A DNA stretch of 64,000 bases from Ectobius pallidus (GCA_964059195.1 CAXKWD010000005.1:154223265-154287264), one strand, 5' to 3'; counted from the stretch's first letter, positions 33,076 to 44,190 are shown. The notes: a model not told the origin generated them from the letters alone. Made by a program: numbers and translations.

Positions 33076-34299
33076 CGGGACTCGTATTCAGTTAAAATCA
33101 AAGTTTTAACGAATTAATTCACAACATTCCTATAAAAAACATAAAATACAGGTCATTCTCGGAACATATGAGGCCATGCAACACGAGGGAAAAAATGAAC
33201 AACGCGGAAAGCGCAACACACGATATTCAACTTAATATATTGTCATAATTGATTTTGCTTTGCTCTATTCTTATTTAAGTTAGTTATTGTGTTTCATTAT
33301 GTTATCTTCTATTTTATAACCCATGCATTCCTTTCCTGTCTGTGAAGTTCAGTATCCCGAAAGATAGATGGGTCGTCAAAGGTCTCCTGTTCGGGGCAAG
33401 AGGTACCCTTCCTAGATACACCAAAAACACTCTTGAAAATACTGCACTGCACTGCATTGCAATTAAATTTCCATGAGATCAGGGAAATTGTCATACGGAT
33501 ACTAAGAGACTCTCTGCAGATAATCCATGTCCACCTTTACCTGAAGCAGAATTAGACTTTTTTTATATAACAATCCTTGCAATGTTGAACTGTTAAATTA
33601 TAATATTCTTTCATGATTTATGTTGTATTCTGGATCCTTAGTGGTCATCCTCATTGGAGGTCGGATGATTTATTTACTTACGTAATAAATCTTACCACAG
33701 TAAGTTTCTTATTTTATGCCACAGATACGCATTTGTTGTAAAATCATACTATTTTTCTTGCTTTCTTTTCTGTGTGTCCAAAATTCGACACCAAAAATGG
33801 TAATTCATTAGAAGTAGTTATTATGTTATTCCAGTCATTGCCGCGTTTGAAACAATAAGCATAAATTAAAAAATATATAAGAACCCACTAAGGATCGAAC
33901 CCTGACCCCACACGATCAATTCCGATCTTAGATAATGGGAATAGCCTACATAATTCTGATGAGATTGTAATATCCAAGCTTGAAAATATGATTAAGCCAA
34001 AGTTATTGATTTTGCACTACAAGTACCGGTATTATAAAATAAAATATTTAAAAAATGCTCCTTGAATAAACATATTTATTATTAATATAAGAATTTGCAA
34101 CCAAGAATATGGCAGATGTGAGGCATATAGCCACAGCCTTCTATATATGTTCGTTCTGGACCAAACTAACTAAATAATCAAGAAAATACATGGATGGACA
34201 AGAGGCAGGTGTGAACCTAACCTTAAGTCTTCCTGTACATGCGCATATGCTCGTCCGTGATACTTTATTAAATAACGCACGAAGTGTTTTATTTGACAG
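33076..34299. other. AT-rich DNA, nothing firmly recognised
   Basis: An antisense B-box-like sequence (GGATCGAACC) lies near 33892 without a convincing cloverleaf. No gene recognised. Confidence 0.3.
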
Positions 34300-34300
34300 A

Positions 34301-34527
34301 CTGTACGGCGTTACATAGATGCTAAATCCCCTTATAGCTTCCTAATGCAACCCGCATTACTCTTCTGGTGAAGTAGTTGCCGCTCCTGAACTTGTACGGC
34401 GTTACGTACATGATAAATCCGCCTTATAGCTTCCTAATGCAACCCGCATTACTCTTCTGGTGAAGTAGTTGCTGCTCTTGAACTTGTACGGCGTTACATA
34501 CATAATAAATTCCCTTATAGCTTCCTA
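34301..34527. repeat. Tandem repeat, two full units of 92 bp and one truncated
   Basis: Units starting GTACGGCGTTAC at about 34301, 34393 and 34485. The first two are full length and differ at a few positions. The third is cut by the element that begins at 34528. Confidence 0.88.
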
Positions 34528-35331
34528 TAGTCCAGTCACCAGGTACTGAAAATTGGGGTTGCCTGGAAAAAGGTCCGAACACAATTATCGTCGTATAAAA
34601 ATGTATTTTATAAAAATGTAAGGAGTGAATGCTGAAATGGCAGCAAAGGAGGACATCATCGATAAGATCATTGCTCAGGAGGAATTACTGAGAGATGATG
34701 CCGATTTGCCATCGGGAGATAAGAGGTCAAGGTTTTTATGAATCAATGTTAGTGGATAATTTGTAATAATTTACACATTTTCTACTTAGTTAATATATCC
34801 ACATATCACATGTAGTATACATTTTTATAAGATACATTTTTATACAATGATAATTGTATACTTTATTCTTAAATGAACATCTCATTAAGAATGGATTTCT
34901 ATTGTGTAGGTTACTGAACGTCATTCATACAGAAATGTTTAAAGATGAAAGTTACTAGGGAAAATGCTGCATTTTTCGCAGTTTTTCGATATTTTGAACA
35001 TTTTTCGAAACTTTGAAGCGTACATATTTGGTTTTAGAAAACGTGTAAATAGTGCAAATAATAGGAAATTTTATGCTCTTTAACTTTCGCAATGGAGTAT
35101 TTTAGGATAGAATTAATTGTTTAGAAGTTATAAGGAAAACACTGAAAAAAAACCCAAAATTTCGGGTTTTTTTGGCTGCCCTGAAGTTCGCACAGGGTTC
35201 TCGAATTGGAAAACTTGAATTCTACACCACAGAATGCCCACATAGCCTACAATATATTAAAAAATTATTAACTTCGGACCTTTATCCAGGCAACCCCAAT
35301 TTTCAGTACCTGGTGACTGGACTATCTCACA
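34528..35331. mobile_element. TIR element, about 800 bp, with roughly 50-bp near-perfect inverted ends
   Basis: Left end ATAGTCCAGTCACCAGGTAC then TGAAAATTGGGGTTGCCTGG. The right end is the reverse complement (CCAGGCAACCCC...CTGGACTAT). It interrupts a tandem repeat array. No target duplication could be defined because the ends are symmetric at the boundary. No coding frame recognised; superfamily unknown. Confidence 0.82.
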
Positions 35332-35423
35332 AGTTATTTTTTTTTTTTACCCTTAGCACTATGCAACAGCAATATGGATAATGTAGTTAATACTTTTCCT
35401 TAATAACGCAGACCTCTTTTATA

Positions 35424-36024
35424 TACGAGGCCCGTCCATAAAAGAATTTTCCCTTGGTCAGTTTACAGAAACAAAACACAATTTCAAGAAAATATTTATT
35501 GCAGCAGACACAGCAAGTGTTCAGCTATTTTTCAACACATTCGCCTCCGGAATTCAAACATTTGCCATACCGTGGAACCAACTTTTCAACACCCGTGTCA
35601 TTTTTTGTCATTTCTTTAAGGTGTAGGAAAAGATGGAAATCACGGGGAGTGAAGTTTAGGGTGGATGTTTAAACACCTTCTAGAAAGTCTCCTGCAGAAG
35701 TTCGGTGTTCAAACATTCACCCTCAAGCCCGGACTTCGCTCCCAGTGATTTCCGTCTTTTCCTGCAACTAAAGAAAAGACAAAGAATGACAAGAGAGGCG
35801 GAGTTGTTTGTCACACAGGGGTTTAAATACCTACCAGCAGACTTCTACGACACAGGTATTCAAAAGTTGGTCCCACGGTATGACAAATGTCTCAGTTCCG
35901 GTGATGAATATGTTGAAAAATAGCTGAACACTTGCTGTGTCGGTTGCAATAAATATTTTCTTGAAATTGTGTTTTGCTTCTGTTAACGGCCCCAGGGAAA
36001 CTTACTTTATAGACAGGCCTCGTA
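35424..36024. mobile_element. Fold-back mariner-derived element, family A copy 2 (both ends present)
   Basis: Bounded by TA on both sides. Terminal repeats CGAGGCCCGTCCATAAA (left) and, on the complementary strand, CGAGGCCTGTCTATAAA (right). The left arm (to about 35700) is the inverted copy of the right arm. The right arm (35705-35923, +) reads as the C terminus of a mariner transposase: SPDFAPSDFRLFLQLKK, then FYDTGIQKLVPRYDKC and DEYVEK before the stop. Only the last third of the gene is present in each arm, and some catalytic residues must be missing, so it cannot encode transposase. The same design is seen at 3401. Confidence 0.85.
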
Positions 36025-36540
36025 GAACCAAGCATGTTTGAGCAAATGACTCTCTTCTATTACAATGAAAGTGGCTGGCTGCCTTTGTACCCAATGACAT
36101 TGCATTATTAAAACAAGTTTCAATGCAAATTGGTGTAATATATTCCCCCATCATGAAGATAGATCGGCTTCATACAATGACGTAACTTCAATCATTCCTT
36201 CTCACCACTTTCAAAGCAGAGCGTGGTTAGGTGTTTGTTACCTTTCTTAGAAAAGGAACGGTGAAACTCGAGGAATAGAGTTCTGAAACTTTTTCCTTCT
36301 TCAGCCGAAACTTGTAATTCACTAAGATGAATGCGTTACTTAACTGACTCAACAAACGTATCATTTTCCATGAAATTCAAGTATCTCGCTTAAGGGGGAG
36401 AAGGTAGGCTGTCTTATATTTCCGCCATGTTAAATTTTTTAATTTCAAGGTACCTTTTCTCAAGAACTGTAAACAGTAGACAAATGAAAATTTTCCACTT
36501 ACACTGTTAGCAACAAAGTGACATTCTTTAGAGAATTATC
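36025..36540. other. Unrecognised sequence
   Basis: Nothing recognised on either strand. Confidence 0.3.
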
Positions 36541-36725
36541 TTAACAAATGTATCTTACTTACTTACTCAATGGCAATAGACATTTCCTAAGCAAGCTAAA
36601 GAAATATTATCTATTTTATGGAACCCAAAGGTTCATTGCTGCGCGCACCTGAGCCCGCCATTCATCCCCATTCTTTGCTAACTCCATCCAACCATCCCTC
36701 GCAAATTGAGTTATCGGGCGTACAG
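36541..36725 (-). pseudogene. LINE 3' end (same family as 54640-55080), inverted
   Basis: On the minus strand it reads GAGGGATGGTTGGATGGAGT, then GGCGGGCTCAGG and GCAATGAACC, then TTCCATAAAATAGATAATAT and TTTAGCTTGCTTAGG, ending in an (AAGT)n tail near 36550. These are the end of the reverse-transcriptase frame (AVMNL.VP) and the 3' UTR. Confidence 0.8.
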
Positions 36726-37350
36726 ACACACGGACGGACAGACATTTCCCGTCCACCCTACAGTCTCTGGCACTTCATAAACACCAGAAGAAAGCAGAAG
36801 TACCGGAAAATTTCCATGCACTCGTGAGGATCAAAATGAAAATCTCTACATTTACAGACCTTAATGAGCACTTGGTACAAAGCCCCATATGTCCCTTGTT
36901 AACAAGCAAATAGTGGATTCGAGTCACAAAGAGGAAATCCGCTTGTAGTTACCTGTACGTAGTTATTGGCACCACATAGTTATGTTTATTAAAACAAGCG
37001 AATACCTGACGTCATTAATGTTACCACTAATTATACCCAAGTACACACAGAGCTCTTTGAAAGGATCAATAGCTAAATTACTACCACAATTACGGTTGTT
37101 GTACGTTGAGTGGCCACAATGCTGCTATTCAACCTCACGTAGGTGTTGGTTTAAGGTCGGTACAAACTAAATTATTTCACAACAGAAGGAGTTAATTATC
37201 CATTGTCACTGTATCATCGCAATTGCAGGAAAAAGTGAAAAGCTATTAACTAGGTACAGCCAAATTAAAATAAAATTTTTACTTTATTTTTATGCCATAA
37301 TATGTTGACATGACTTTTTAGATTATACATTCGTACATACGCAACCAACC
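36726..37350. other. Unrecognised sequence
   Basis: A fragment with GGACAGACATTTCCCGTCCA near 36736 resembles 13210-13235, implying an unidentified dispersed repeat. No gene. Confidence 0.3.
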
Positions 37351-38013
37351 TACGAGGGAGAATAAAATGAAAACCACAATTTTTTTTCACTATTTTACTG
37401 CAGGCAGAATGTTTGCTTGTACATTATGTTTCTACATAGTCTCCTCCCAGTTCAATGCACTTATGCCATAAGATAGGAAGTGCTTCGATACTGCATGTGA
37501 AAAATTATTCTGGTTGACACTGTAGGCACTCATGCACCGCCGATTCTATGTCTTCATCAGACTTGAACTTCTTTAATGGATTAAAGGTGTGGAAAGCTGA
37601 TGGTGCCCAAGCTGGCAAGTAAGGCATATGTGGGAGGCACTTGAAGCATATGTCGTCGATGGTTTTCATGGTTGCACGAGCAGCATGAAAACGGGCGTAA
37701 TCATGTTGAAAACACCTGCTCTCAGCAACCCCCTTTGTCCCCATCAGATTTCCAAGTCTTTGACCCGTTAAAGAATCTCCTTGGAGGGCAGAAGTTCAAA
37801 TCTGATGAAGACGTCCAATCGATGGTGCAGGAGTGGCTGCAGCGTCAACCAAAATAATTTTTCTCATGCGGTATCGAAGCTCTTCCTATCCGATGGCGTA
37901 AGTGCATTGAACGGGGAGGCGACTATGTAGAAAATAATTTACAAGCAAACATTCTTCCTGCAGTAAAATGTGGAAAAAAAATTAATTGCGGTTTCATTTG
38001 ATTTTCCCTCGTA
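37351..38013. mobile_element. Fold-back mariner-derived element, family B copy 2 (both ends present)
   Basis: Starts TACGAGGGAGAATAAAATGA and ends, on the other strand, TACGAGGGAAAATCAAATGA. The left arm carries minus-strand transposase codons (37505-37744): DYARFHAARATMKTIDDICF, then WAPSAFHTFNPLKKF and KSDEDIESAVHECL. The right arm from about 37738 reads the same region on the + strand: PSDFQVFDPLKNLLGGQKFK, then DVQSMVQEWLQRQPK, a stop, and FFSCGIEALPIRWRKCIERG and DYVEN. The arms differ by many substitutions, so they diverged after the palindrome formed or came from different copies. No intact transposase. Confidence 0.87.
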
Positions 38014-38150
38014 TAATAGCATTTATTAAGAAGTTGTATCTCTAATTGGCTAACTCAGAGGACTTTCTATCATGTCTACGAATTATTAAGTATACAGGTA
38101 GATATTCAGACCTAATCTAACACTGACATTGTCAATAGCATTTCTTCTTC
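38014..38150. other. Unrecognised short stretch
   Basis: Nothing recognised. Confidence 0.3.
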
Positions 38151-38154
38151 TTCT

Positions 38155-38209
<55 letters not shown>

Positions 38210-38210
38210 C
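38151..38210. repeat. Poly(T) tract of about 50 bp
   Basis: A (CTT)n run passes into an uninterrupted T run of about 50 bases. It may be an assembly-sensitive region or the tail of a minus-strand retroposon that I could not identify. Confidence 0.85.
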
Positions 38211-38519
38211 TCGAAGACGTGTATCTTTATTACTGTTATTATTATGACCATCTACTCTTACACAATTCAACGGTCCTAAATAGCGTGCTCACTCGCTCGC
38301 CCACTTCGTGAGACATCGGGTATACTCGGCGATGTTCGTCTCTCGCAGTCTAAACTTTTACGAAGAGTACAAAATTAGGAAAACCGTTTCTTTATTATAT
38401 AAGGCCTAAGTGAAACGAACACAATGAACAAATATTCTAATTTTATTTTTACTTACAATTTTCATAGCCCTGAACCACAAACATTTTTAATAAACTGCCA
38501 GTGTAAATTTCTTAAAAAT

Positions 38520-38978
38520 CCTGGTTTCAATTAATAATGGCGGACGAAGCAGCGGGCACCAGCTATAATATTATTATTGATAGTTTAACCATGGAAGTAT
38601 CGTGGAGAAGAAAAATCCAAACAAACCATTCCTTCCCTTGAAAAATATATAATTTCTGAAAATTTCACTGAATTTATCAAATAAAATTCACATCATATTC
38701 ATCTGTCAACAAACAGTTGAGAAACAATACGTATTATCTGTTCACAGTTAGCTTTGGAACTGCATAATCGAATCTGAGATCGTTTTCCAAGCAGCGCTTT
38801 CTAATCGTAGAATGTACTCTGAAGCCGGAATTTTAGCCGTTTCATTAATTATGAATGGTTTAGTTTATGAATGATTCGCGTGCAAGTGTTAATAAATATA
38901 ATGCTTTAATAATTATTATACTCTTAATTTTTAATTTTTCAATTAATTATTGTGGGCGAAGACGCGGGCACCTGCTAG
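38520..38978 (+). mobile_element. Helitron-related fragment, 3' end CTAG|T
   Basis: Ends GGCGAAGACGCGGGCACCTG then CTAG followed by T (38975-38979), the form of an insect Helitron 3' terminus. The block CCTTCCCTTGAAAAATATAT near 38630 is shared with the Helitron at 51157. An older similar terminus, GCGGGCACCAGCTAT, lies at 38550-38566. The 5' end is not clear. Confidence 0.6.
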
Positions 38979-39009
38979 TTACTTACAATTACTTCATCTT
39001 GACTTCGTC

Positions 39010-39410
39010 TTTACTTAATCTTAGGAAATGTCAGAAAATCGCTAAACATTCCCAAAAAGTAGCATAAATCCCCAAAACTTCCAAGAAAATGCTCAAAAGG
39101 TCCAACAAAATGCCCAACAATTCCAATACAATGTCCAAAAATTCCAAGAAATTGTCCAAGATTTTTTAAAAATGTCCAATTAATTCAAGAAAATACCCTA
39201 AAAGTCACAGAAAATACACAAAAGATGGTAGTAAATGCCCAAAAAAGTAATAGAAAATGCCCAAAAATTCTTAGAAATTGCTAAAAAATGCACAAAATTG
39301 CCAACCATACCCAAAAAGTAGCAGAAAGTGTCATAGATTGTCACAGAAAATGCCCAAAAGGTAGCAGAAAATGCACAGAAAGTGATATTATAGTCCTTTG
39401 TTTCTATAAA
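39010..39410. repeat. Degenerate short-unit repeat (AAATGCCCAAAA-type)
   Basis: About 400 bp of alternating AGAAAATGCCCAAAA, TTCCAAGAAAT and similar words with a loose 20-25 bp period. The minus-strand frame (39198-39428) reads as repeated phenylalanine-rich words such as TFWAFSVT and FWAFSITF, which is a by-product of the repeat, not a gene. Confidence 0.7.
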
Positions 39411-39943
39411 TATCTCATTATTGCACAAAATCTGTCATAGACCGATTTTCGGGGAAACCTTGCTATTAAATTTTTAGTACGTAGGCCTATATCTGAAATT
39501 ATTCAATAATTTTAAATAACTTATTTGATGAGTGGCAATCAACAGAGTGAATGACTTAGTGGTTGTTGAAGGGAAAATGTTGAATTTTGCTATCTGTTTA
39601 TTGCTGAAACCGGTATGCTTCCTTAATGCAATTCCCTGGTTCTTACTGGTTATCCAGTAGCCTATTATTTGCTGCTACGCCACAGGTTTATCCCTCCTCC
39701 TTGCTTGTTAGATCAGAAAGGATTTGAAACTAAGCCGTATACCTTTTGTCTGGACGGCAGTTGTTTCCGAAGCATCAACAGAGCAGCCTTCATATCCTCT
39801 GGGCCGTGAAATCGTGTCCCCTAGATACGTCAATATAGTCCTTGTGGTTGTCATGTTAGTTTCTTCCTATCTGACTGGCAATATGTGACCTCAGTTTTCT
39901 GTAGTTCTGTCTTCAGACTTTATATTGAAACAAATGTTTGGTT
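39411..39943. other. Unrecognised sequence
   Basis: No gene recognised. Confidence 0.3.
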
Positions 39944-40270
39944 CTCGGACTCGCATTCGGGAGGTCCCAGTTCAAATCCCGGGGCCGGCCAATTTGACAT
40001 GGATTTTTTCATGGTTTTCCCAGTCGTAAGCGCAAATGCTGAGTTTGATATTTTCATACCATGCATAATCCTCACCATTTCATCCTGTATCATATCCATT
40101 TAAATTAATATAGGTTGAAATTTCTTCCATTAAATACACCGACAATAGTAAAAATTGAAAAGCGGTATAGTAGTTCCACCCTACTGTACAGACACAGATC
40201 CCGAACTCCTGATATAGCCTCAAAGCTGAAAGGAATATAAACACAGATGAAATAAAAATAAAAATAAATG
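39944..40270 (+). mobile_element. tRNA-derived SINE family A, copy 6
   Basis: Starts CTCGGACTCGCATTCGGGAG with the B box slightly altered (CCCAGTTCAAATCC), has the complete body and ends in an (AAATA)n tail. Confidence 0.88.
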
Positions 40271-40380
40271 TTTTGTCTTTTTATGAAAGATGTTTAGGTA
40301 AGTTATTTTCCTACCTCTTATGCCTAGAAGATATTTTAGAGAATTATACTATTCAATCAACATACAAATCAATTAGGATA

Positions 40381-40520
40381 TTATTATAGGAGAACAATTC
40401 CTTTGACACTGGGATATGAATGCAGGATCTTGGGCTATCCGTGCCACTGCTCTACCAACTGAGCTAAGCCAGAATTCTCTTCTTAGCGCTAGATGGAACC
40501 TCTCTCCTACGACTGATTGC
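40381..40520 (-). mobile_element. Family F (tRNA-like fold-back), single arm
   Basis: Matches the left arm at 30620-30730: TATTATAGGAGAACAATTCC, then the antisense tRNA-like core ending CTACCAACTGAGCTAAGCC, then AGATGGAACCTCTCTCCTAC. The tRNA-like core has a decayed T arm. Confidence 0.75.
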
Positions 40521-40635
40521 CATTAATGGTCTACCTCACTGACAGACAAGTTATGTCATACACTGTGTAGCACACTAATTAGTGATTTTGTAACCGGACT
40601 TCCACTGTTTTATTTTACAATAACATTCGAGTTGG

Positions 40636-40637
<2 letters not shown>

Positions 40638-40700
<63 letters not shown>
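40638..40700. repeat. (TA)n microsatellite
   Basis: About 62 bp of nearly pure TA directly upstream of another family F copy. Confidence 0.95.
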
Positions 40701-40707
<7 letters not shown>

Positions 40708-40734
40708 GCATTAATATATGCATTAATTAACCAC

Positions 40735-40941
40735 AGATTATTGTCTCTGTTGGACATTTCATGAGAATATTATAGGAGAAAAATTCCTTTGACACATTAC
40801 GGGCAATCAGTCAAACAAGAGAGGTTCCATCTGGCGCTGTGAAGTGAACTCTGGCTTAGCTCAGTTGGTAGAACAGTGGCTATCCGTGCCACTGTCCTAC
40901 CAAATGAATTTTCTCCTATGATGTTCTCATGTAATGTCCAA
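40735..40941. mobile_element. Family F (tRNA-like fold-back), copy with left tRNA-like arm deleted
   Basis: Left end CTGTTGGACATTTCATGAGA then TATTATAGGAGAAAAATTCC. Right end the reverse complement, TTCTCCTATGATGTTCTCAT then GTAATGTCCAA. One tRNA-like core remains (GCTTAGCTCAGTTGGTAGA), cut short before its T arm. The perfect outer symmetry defines the family ends as TTGGACATT.CATGAGAA. Confidence 0.82.
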
Positions 40942-41002
40942 TATATATATATATATATACACACATATATATACACACATATATATACACACATATATAT
41001 AT

Positions 41003-41059
<57 letters not shown>

Positions 41060-41111
41060 TACATATATACATACATACATACATACATACATACATACAT
41101 ACATACATACA
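40942..41111. repeat. Compound (TA)n / (TACACACATA)n / (CATA)n microsatellite
   Basis: 170 bp: TA repeats, three ACACATATATAT units, more TA, then about 11 CATA units. All open frames here encode tyrosine/isoleucine strings and are not genes. Confidence 0.95.
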
Positions 41112-42349
41112 AATTAGGATTAATACATTAATTTCAGTTTCAGGACCACCAGTCCTTTACCCACATTATGAATATTATAGAATAATAGGTTTGGATGTAA
41201 AACGAAATAACTTTAATATAATTTTACATATATTCTTGTGCTTGAGCTTTAACAACGTTTTACATAACCTAATGCTAAATACCCAACCACTGAGGCGGAG
41301 ATGATTTTAGTTTCTTTCGAAAAATTATCTCGCCATAAATAACCTCTCATAGTATTGAGTTAGCTACGGGAATATATTAGCTTTTTCCAAGCCAAGCATT
41401 TAATATTCAGCAGCCCTTTAATAAATGCACAATATTTCCAACCTCAGAGAACACGAAGCGGGAGATCAATATGAATTTCCATTAGAAAGAGCTTAGTGGT
41501 TTTAATTTATTCAGTTCTGTCGGCAGAGGGCGCCGGCTGAGCTTAAAAGAGCAAATTAAGTCATTAACTAGGCAGACTTGTAATGACAATGGGAGTAATT
41601 ATAAAGAAAATGATGAAAGTGGTGTGAGATGGAATATAATGTACCTCATTTCCTGGAATGAGATCACCTCGCCAGGTTTCTTCTATGCATCCGTCACCTT
41701 AAATAAGTAATTCAGTTTAATTTCGACGTAATACTAAGCTGTTGGAGTGATGAGAGACGTGTCGATTTCGAAGTACAGAGTGGAATGCATTAAGTTGCGA
41801 CATCTGTGTTCTTATAACATCAAAATTGTATTCCCCAAATTGTCACAGGTGACACTGCACTGTAATTTTTACTATATTAGTCACAGTATAATGTAAAGAG
41901 AGACGTTAAGGCTAGTTTACACGATGACACTAGGTTTCGTAACCACTTTCATGAAAGTGATTTCGTGAAACTAATTACACATATTTTCTTTCCAATGCAA
42001 CCGCACATTTCATGTTATTTCTGAAGTTCAAGTTGTTAAAAGACCATATAAACGTTTGAAACACGTATGAATACAGGCATTTCACAATTTCCTCACTTCC
42101 CCATTTCATTTTACGAAATGCGAACAAGCTAAATAAGCGTATAATCTCAAAATTACTATTATAGTTTCGTGAAAAATTGGAATCAGCCGAAACTGCGTAG
42201 TGTCGTAACTCATTATCGCCAGTACATCTAGCGCTTGCGCATTCAAGTAAAAAACAGTTGCGAAACTCAGTTACGAAACTTAGCCTTGAGAGTCCTCTGG
42301 AACCAACCATGCCCTTCAATGATGTATAATTAACATAGCCTACGAAAGA
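41112..42349. other. Unrecognised sequence, possible weak TIR element near 41908-42287
   Basis: AAGGCTA at 41908 and TAGCCTT at 42281 could be short inverted ends around a region with several GTTTCGTAA / TTACGAAAC words. The 132-codon minus-strand frame (41975-42373) has no motif I recognise. Confidence 0.3.
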
Positions 42350-42708
42350 GCTAGGTGGCCGAGGTGGTAACATCTTGGAGTCTTATTTGGGAGATTCCAG
42401 GTTCAAATTCCGTGCCCGACCAATTTGACGTGGGTTGTTTCATGGTTTCCCAGTCTTAAAGGAAAATGCCGAATTGGGTATTTACATACCATGAATCGTC
42501 CTCACCATTTCATCCTGTATCATATCCATTTAAATTAATATCAGTTGAAATTTTCACCATAAAAATACACTAACAACAGAAACAGTTAACAAGCTATAGT
42601 TCCATGGCCTACCCTACTGTACAGACACTCATCCCGAACTCCTGATATGGCCTCGCAGCTAAAAGGAGTACAAACATAGCTGAAATTAAAAAAAGAAAAA
42701 AGAAACAT
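42350..42708 (+). mobile_element. tRNA-derived SINE family A, copy 7 (longest head)
   Basis: The head includes an A-box region, CTAGGTGGCCGAGGTGGTAA, which resembles class II (Leu/Ser) tRNAs, followed by CATCTTGGAGTC, the B box AGGTTCAAATTCC, the full body and an A-rich tail. It is the best copy for defining the 5' end. Confidence 0.9.
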
Positions 42709-42746
42709 AGCTTATAGTCTTTAAATAGACTACAGCAAACAGATAA

Positions 42747-42802
42747 TAGTAGTAATAATAATAGTAATAATAATAATAGTAATAATAATAATTATTATTA
42801 TT
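42747..42802. repeat. (AAT)n-type microsatellite
   Basis: Mixed AGTAATAAT units about 55 bp long, turning into ATTATT at the right end. Confidence 0.85.
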
Positions 42803-42890
42803 TAACTCTTTAAGTTACATTATTTTTTCGACAATAGTGCATTTCATCCATTTTTTCTTTTATGCTATCATGGTGCAAACTTCAATACCC

Positions 42891-43506
42891 TATATTTCCG
42901 CAGATAAGACGATTTTATAGTTTTAGATTTCTGTCCTATAAGGCGACCCCCAAACTATCAACTGTCTATGAATTTATGTTTACGAAACAGCTTCAAAATG
43001 CTTTGTTTTTGTTTGTTTTCAGGCTAATCGCAAAAGTATTGCCAACTATCGCACTATTAGGCTACAATCCACAGGCTGGATGGTAAAAGTTATGTCATAA
43101 TAACTACAATAATACGTTAAAAGGATTGTTGGCTACCCTTACCGGAACAAAGCTTCCTCGAACTTCTTTTTAAAAGTGGTGTCACTGAGCCCAGTCGCAC
43201 CACAATGGAACAAAACAATACGCTCATTGTGCGTGAGCCATGTGATACACGTACCGTTATATAGAGAAAAATGAAAAAAAAAAAAGTTTTATTTCACGGA
43301 TTATGGCGTTTGTGGTTTTGTTTACGAAATTCGCGCCCTAACTGCGAAAATTTTCCGCAAATGTTACGTAACATCTTAATATATCAAGATAATATAGACT
43401 TGATATCAGAATAGATAATTTTCTAGTGGTTTTAATTTACTTAAACTTCAGTATAAGTTTTTTGTATCTGTCCTACAAGACGACCCCGTCTTATCTACGG
43501 AAATGA
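42891..43506. mobile_element. Putative MITE, about 610 bp, pogo-like TIR
   Basis: The left end ATTTCCGCAGATAAGACGA and a further CTGTCCTATAAGGCGACCCC are mirrored on the right by TGTCCTACAAGACGACCCCG and TCTTATCTACGGAAAT. No duplication clearly seen and no coding frame. The TIR style resembles Tc1/mariner-pogo MITEs, an inference only. Confidence 0.5.
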
Positions 43507-43704
43507 ATAATCTACCTGCGTTTTCCCCTTCTTTGCTGCCCCATGTGTCATTATATCAAACCCTCTTTTGAAGTGAAACTTTTTTAGCCGCGGTAGGAGT
43601 AAATCGAGAGCTAACCCAAACTTGCGCTACGCCCTAGCGTTACGAAATTAGTAGGGCTGTGACGGAACGGACTGCACAGAAAACAATCAACTCAATAAAT
43701 AGGC

Positions 43705-44190
43705 TTATCCAAAATTTTAAAAATCCAAAAATCCAAAATTAAAAATCTAATAATCCAAAGTTTAAAAATCCAAAAATCCAAAATTAAAAAATCTAAAATT
43801 AAAAATCTAATGAATCAAAATTTAAAAATTAAAAGAATTACGGGAGCGCGCGGGGGAAAGGTATCAGTCATTGAGTGGCAGCTATTACTGCTTCGAGCTA
43901 GTGGCGTGGTGAGCCATTCACCATTATAAAAAATCCAAAATTTAATAATAAAAAAATCCAAAATTTAAAATTTAAAAAATAAAAAATTTTAGAAATCAAA
44001 AAATTAAAAATCCAAAATATAAAAATATAAAAAACCAATTTAAAAATCAAAAATCCAAAATTTAAAAATTTAAAATTAAAAATTAAAATTTAAAGATCCA
44101 AAATTTAAAAAATCCAATATTAAAAATTAAAAAATTCCAAGATCCAAAATTAAAAGTCTAAAAACCCAAAATTTAAAAAGTCCAACATAA
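43705..44190. repeat. AT-rich oligomer tract (AAAATCCAAAATTT-type) split by an unrelated stretch
   Basis: Runs of AAAATCCAAAATT and AAATCTAAAATT words fill 43705-43835 and 43925-44190. The gap 43840-43922 holds GC-richer non-repetitive sequence beginning GGGAGCGCGCGGGGGAAAGG. Confidence 0.85.

Noticed and set aside
40876..41304. A 142-codon open frame and several overlapping frames rich in Tyr/Ile/His
   Set aside because: They are translations of (TA)n and (CATA)n microsatellites; no codon structure or motif.
41975..42373. 132-codon minus-strand frame
   Set aside because: No recognisable motif, lies between repeats and runs into a SINE head; kept only as a possible part of a weak TIR element.
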